This document shows positions 61,785 through 64,000 of a stretch of DNA of 64,000 nt, one piece after another; positions within the stretch are counted from its first letter, which is position 1; the number at the start of each line of letters is the position of its first letter. The position numbers and the translations under genes were made by a program. The notes beneath the pieces were generated by a model that saw only the letters and a program-made list of their open reading frames with translations, did not search any database and was not told where the DNA came from. The stretch is from Thermoflexales bacterium (lineage in GTDB: Bacteria; Chloroflexota; Anaerolineae; J036; Brachytrichaceae), in the NCBI GenBank assembly GCA_025057935.1, contig JANWUW010000009.1:1-64000 (forward strand), given 5' to 3'.

Positions 61785-63653
61785 TCACTCGCCCTCTGTG
61801 GCGATCAGCCGCTCGCTGCCAGCAGGCGCGAAGCGCCGCGTGGCAACGCGCACGCCGTCGCTTGCCTGCACTTCGAGCCAAGGCGCGCCGTTGCGGAATA
61901 GCTCTGGCGCAGCGTTGGGATCAAGCGTGATGCGCGGCGCATCGGTGAGGGTGAGGAAGCGCCAAGTCTGCCCGCCATCAGCGGAGACGCGCACGAGGTA
62001 GCGCAGCGCTTGTGGATTGGGATGGTCTGCACCCCATGCAAACACCTGCTCGCCGCTTGCGGCTTCGAGGCGCTGCACGCTGGAGAGCAAGCGCGGCGGG
62101 TGTTTGCCGCCGACGCGCTCAGCGAGCACGCGCTCACCCTGGCGCAGGCGCGCTGCGCGCACGCCTTCCGCGAAGGGCACAGTAGTGTTGAACGCTAGCA
62201 GCGTGCGTCCTTCAGGGCTGGGTCGGCTCAGCTTGCGCAGCGGGATGAGATGTGTGGCAAGCACGCTGCCCTGCTCATCCAACAAGTCCAGCTCAACCAC
62301 GCCGGCTGGGTTGTCGAACGCCATCTGTTGCGCTGTTGGGTTCGTTGCTGCTTCAAGCACGAACAGCGGATCGAGCTGCGCATTGTCCTCCGCCAGCTGC
62401 CCGCTCACGAGGAAGCGCGGCGCAGCCTCAGTGGCTTCCAGCATATCGGCGGCGTTGTTGTAAATCAGCGCGTAGTTGCGGATGGCGTTGTAGACGAAAT
62501 CGGAAGTCCAAACAGGCGAGCAATAGCTCATGTAGTCGAAGACGTTGGCGTAGTAAGGGTACACGGTCGGGATGTTGCTGAACACATCCAGCCCGAAGTT
62601 GGGGAAAGCTGCGTTGCCGATGCGTGCCCTGCTGCTAGCGTCAAGGTAGGGGTAGTCTGGGTATGGGTTAGATGCTCCGCAACCAGGCGTGTGCTTGACC
62701 TCGTGGTTGTGAGCAACTTCGTGGGCGTGCGTTTCGCTTGCCTCCTCATGCTGTGGTCCGAACCCTGTGAACCCAACAGCAGCACGGTAGCCACCTAGCC
62801 ACGCCATTCCGGCGATGCAGCCGCTGAGGCAGTAGACGTTGAGCAAGCCGTAGTAGTAGCGCACTGGCGAGCCATCAGCCTGCCACGCAGCAGTGACAGC
62901 ATCGAGCATGTCGATCCAATCTCCAAATGTCGGATTGGGCACTCCGCTGCTGCACGGGCCACTGTACGCGACGGGCGAGCGCACCTGCAGCGTTACTGTC
63001 GGCACGGGATACACCTTGCGGGTGAAGTTGTTCACTAGGTAGTCGTAGGGTGATGCAGGCACGTTTGTCCCGCTGCCGCCAGAAGTACATGTGTAGTGAA
63101 TCGGCACAACGGTGACATGCAGCGGCGGCACTGGTGAGAAGGTGAACGTCTGCGCTTGGCTCTGCGCCCAATAGTCCGCGCCGTTGCTCGCGCGCACTCG
63201 GAAGGTGACGCTGCCATTCAGCCAAGACGTCGGAGGGCGGAAGTTGAACGTGTCAGTGATCCATTCGCGGTTCGCCATGGCCTTGAGCGTGCGTGGGTTG
63301 TTGAGCGCGGGGATCGGCGAGCCGGGCAATTCGATATTGCCCACGAAAGCATGCAGCCAGGCTGAGACGTTGGTGTGGGCGACAGTGCTGGTCAGCGTCA
63401 CGCGCACGATGGTCGGGCGATTGCTCACCAGCGGCACGCCGTTGTTGGGACGCTGAATGCCCTGCGAGACCTCATACCCAACGACGACGTTAAGCACGGG
63501 CGGCGACTTCCGAACGAGGGGGAAGTAGGCGCGTGGTTGCAACTGCTGTCCCCCCGTCGGTTCAACCTGCCCAAGCACAGTGTGAGCTGCGAGAGCAATG
63601 GAGGCAAACAAGCCAAGCACGGAAACGATTAACGTTTGCGGCTTCTGTCGCAT
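61785..63653 (-). CDS. Secreted metzincin-type metalloprotease-like protein
   Basis: 622 residues. Signal peptide (about 1-29) then the box RAYFPLVRKS (41-50), the same type of motif as in the LamG protein. The middle contains the zinc site HEVAHNHEVKH at 311-321 (HExxHxxxxxH, metzincin pattern) and the Met-turn candidate DYMSYC (Met375). Residues about 400-622 form beta-rich repeats (EAASGEQVFAWGADHPNPQ, VSADGGQTWRFLTL). Both catalytic elements are intact. I cannot place it in a named peptidase family by eye. Start ATG 63653 with GGTGGAG 5 nt upstream. Confidence 0.8.
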   Translation of the reverse strand: MRQKPQTLIVSVLGLFASIALAAHTVLGQVEPTGGQQLQPRAYFPLVRKSPPVLNVVVGYEVSQGIQRPNNGVPLVSNRPTIVRVTLTSTVAHTNVSAWLHAFVGNIELPGSPIPALNNPRTLKAMANREWITDTFNFRPPTSWLNGSVTFRVRASNGADYWAQSQAQTFTFSPVPPLHVTVVPIHYTCTSGGSGTNVPASPYDYLVNNFTRKVYPVPTVTLQVRSPVAYSGPCSSGVPNPTFGDWIDMLDAVTAAWQADGSPVRYYYGLLNVYCLSGCIAGMAWLGGYRAAVGFTGFGPQHEEASETHAHEVAHNHEVKHTPGCGASNPYPDYPYLDASSRARIGNAAFPNFGLDVFSNIPTVYPYYANVFDYMSYCSPVWTSDFVYNAIRNYALIYNNAADMLEATEAAPRFLVSGQLAEDNAQLDPLFVLEAATNPTAQQMAFDNPAGVVELDLLDEQGSVLATHLIPLRKLSRPSPEGRTLLAFNTTVPFAEGVRAARLRQGERVLAERVGGKHPPRLLSSVQRLEAASGEQVFAWGADHPNPQALRYLVRVSADGGQTWRFLTLTDAPRITLDPNAAPELFRNGAPWLEVQASDGVRVATRRFAPAGSERLIATEGE

Positions 63654-63863
63654 TTCAGCTCCACCTCACTGAAGCATGTTAAAGACACGCCCAAAGCACC
63701 TGCTTCCCCCCAGAGCGCAGCACTCTCGCTGCTTTCCCAGCAAGACCGTCGACCCGCATCGCGAGAGCACTGCTAGCTGCTTGGCGATGCAACGCTAACG
63801 CACTGCCAACGTCCCTCAGAGGTCGCCTTCTATCATCACCAACAGCGTTCCTGGAGGCATGAC

Positions 63864-64000
63864 ATGAACCTCAACAAGTATACGGAGAAAGCGCAAGAGG
63901 CGTTGCTGGCATCGCAATCCTTGGCGCAGGAATATGGCCAGCAACTGATCGAACCAGAGCACGTGCTGCTCGCGCTGGTGCAGCAGGAGGGAGGCATTGT
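63864..64000 (+). CDS. clpB: ClpB chaperone, N-terminus only (continues beyond window)
   Basis: 45 complete codons plus an incomplete one of the Clp N domain: NKYTEKAQEALLASQSLAQE and HVLLALVQQEGG are the conserved repeat of ClpB/ClpC. The N-terminus (MNLNKYTEKAQEAL) favours the disaggregase ClpB. GGAGG stands 8 nt before the ATG, and a TATCAT box 27 nt upstream. I see no CIRCE element in the 210 bp before it. The protein is cut by the right edge, so the class cannot be finally settled. Confidence 0.78.
   Translation, partial: MNLNKYTEKAQEALLASQSLAQEYGQQLIEPEHVLLALVQQEGGI

Noticed and set aside
63723-63767. CTCTCGC...GCGAGAG inverted repeat upstream of clpB, tested as CIRCE/heat-shock operator
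   Set aside because: It lacks the TTAGCACTC-N9-GAGTGCTAA form, and the 31-bp loop is too long for an operator.

Overview
The window looks like a chromosomal segment of a GC-rich bacterium of the phylum Chloroflexota, most likely Anaerolineae or a close relative. This is inferred from gene content and style. The lipoproteins and secreted proteins carry Pro/Thr linkers, a VEVTRV-type repeat and a W/YLPxVR box. There is a fused NuoCD, a KorAB pair, a DUF3090/SCO1664 pair, SpoVS, FemAB, and a NitT/TauT-type ATPase with the AAA-associated C-terminal domain. Many first genes have a TANNNT -10 box only 5 to 12 nt from the start codon. The segment is densely packed, mostly housekeeping and cell-surface genes. 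I see no rRNA, CRISPR array, prophage or insertion sequence. Only one gap (1476-1791) exceeds 300 bp.

Layout. 1-1475: truncated adenine-specific DNA methyltransferase with a nuclease-like N-terminus, minus strand. 1792-4907: two-gene ABC importer without a binding protein. 4926-10365 (minus): rpsO, pnp, a three-S1-domain protein and lysS, with a terminator and a large hairpin between rpsO and pnp, then tRNA-Thr. 10699-15800 (plus): amino-acid-binding lipoprotein, then GntR regulator and korAB. 15874-20064 (minus): GDP-D-rhamnose genes (rmd, gmd), phosphohexomutase and tatD; then tRNA-Ser. 20328-22839 (plus): PfkB-type kinase, rhaM and rhaI for L-rhamnose use, then a P450, tRNA-Pro, FemAB and a GH1 glycosidase. 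26995-29560 (minus): secreted LamG protein, then the DUF3090/SCO1664 pair. 29644-34889 (plus): yacL-like PIN/TRAM gene, cysS, peroxiredoxin, SIS isomerase, nucleotide-sugar epimerase. 34893-36525 (minus): DUF3592 protein and geranylgeranyl-reductase-like enzyme. 36576-44718 (plus): UPF0718 permease, tgt, then a surface-polysaccharide block (Wzy/ligase with TPR, TagO/WecA-type transferase, UDP-sugar dehydrogenase). 44721-45998 (minus): tRNA-Val, PHP phosphoesterase, SpoVS. 46026-46889 (plus): alpha/beta hydrolase. 46899-51681 (minus): leuD, Nudix, and an operon iscX-nuoB-nuoCD-nuoI. 51796-54210 (plus): lytic transglycosylase lipoprotein. 54207-57604 (minus): MoxR ATPase, VWA protein and two small membrane proteins. 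57812-59711 (plus): FxLYD lipoprotein, cdd, DUF218. 59651-61743 (minus): thiolase and a degenerate enoyl-CoA-hydratase-like protein. 61785-63653 (minus): metzincin-like secreted protease. 63864-64000 (plus): start of clpB.

How the genes work together. The rpsO-pnp region matches the E. coli design, in which a terminator and an RNase III-sensitive leader hairpin control pnp, although here it lies in a different phylum. The polysaccharide theme recurs: GDP-D-rhamnose synthesis, undecaprenyl-phosphate sugar transfer, polymerisation and uronate formation, next to L-rhamnose breakdown. The least explained parts are the DUF3090/SCO1664 pair, the MoxR-VWA-membrane-protein set, IscX at the head of a partial complex I operon, and a hydratase-like protein that has lost its catalytic glutamate. 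No single locus here can be proclaimed a new defence or mobile system from sequence alone.
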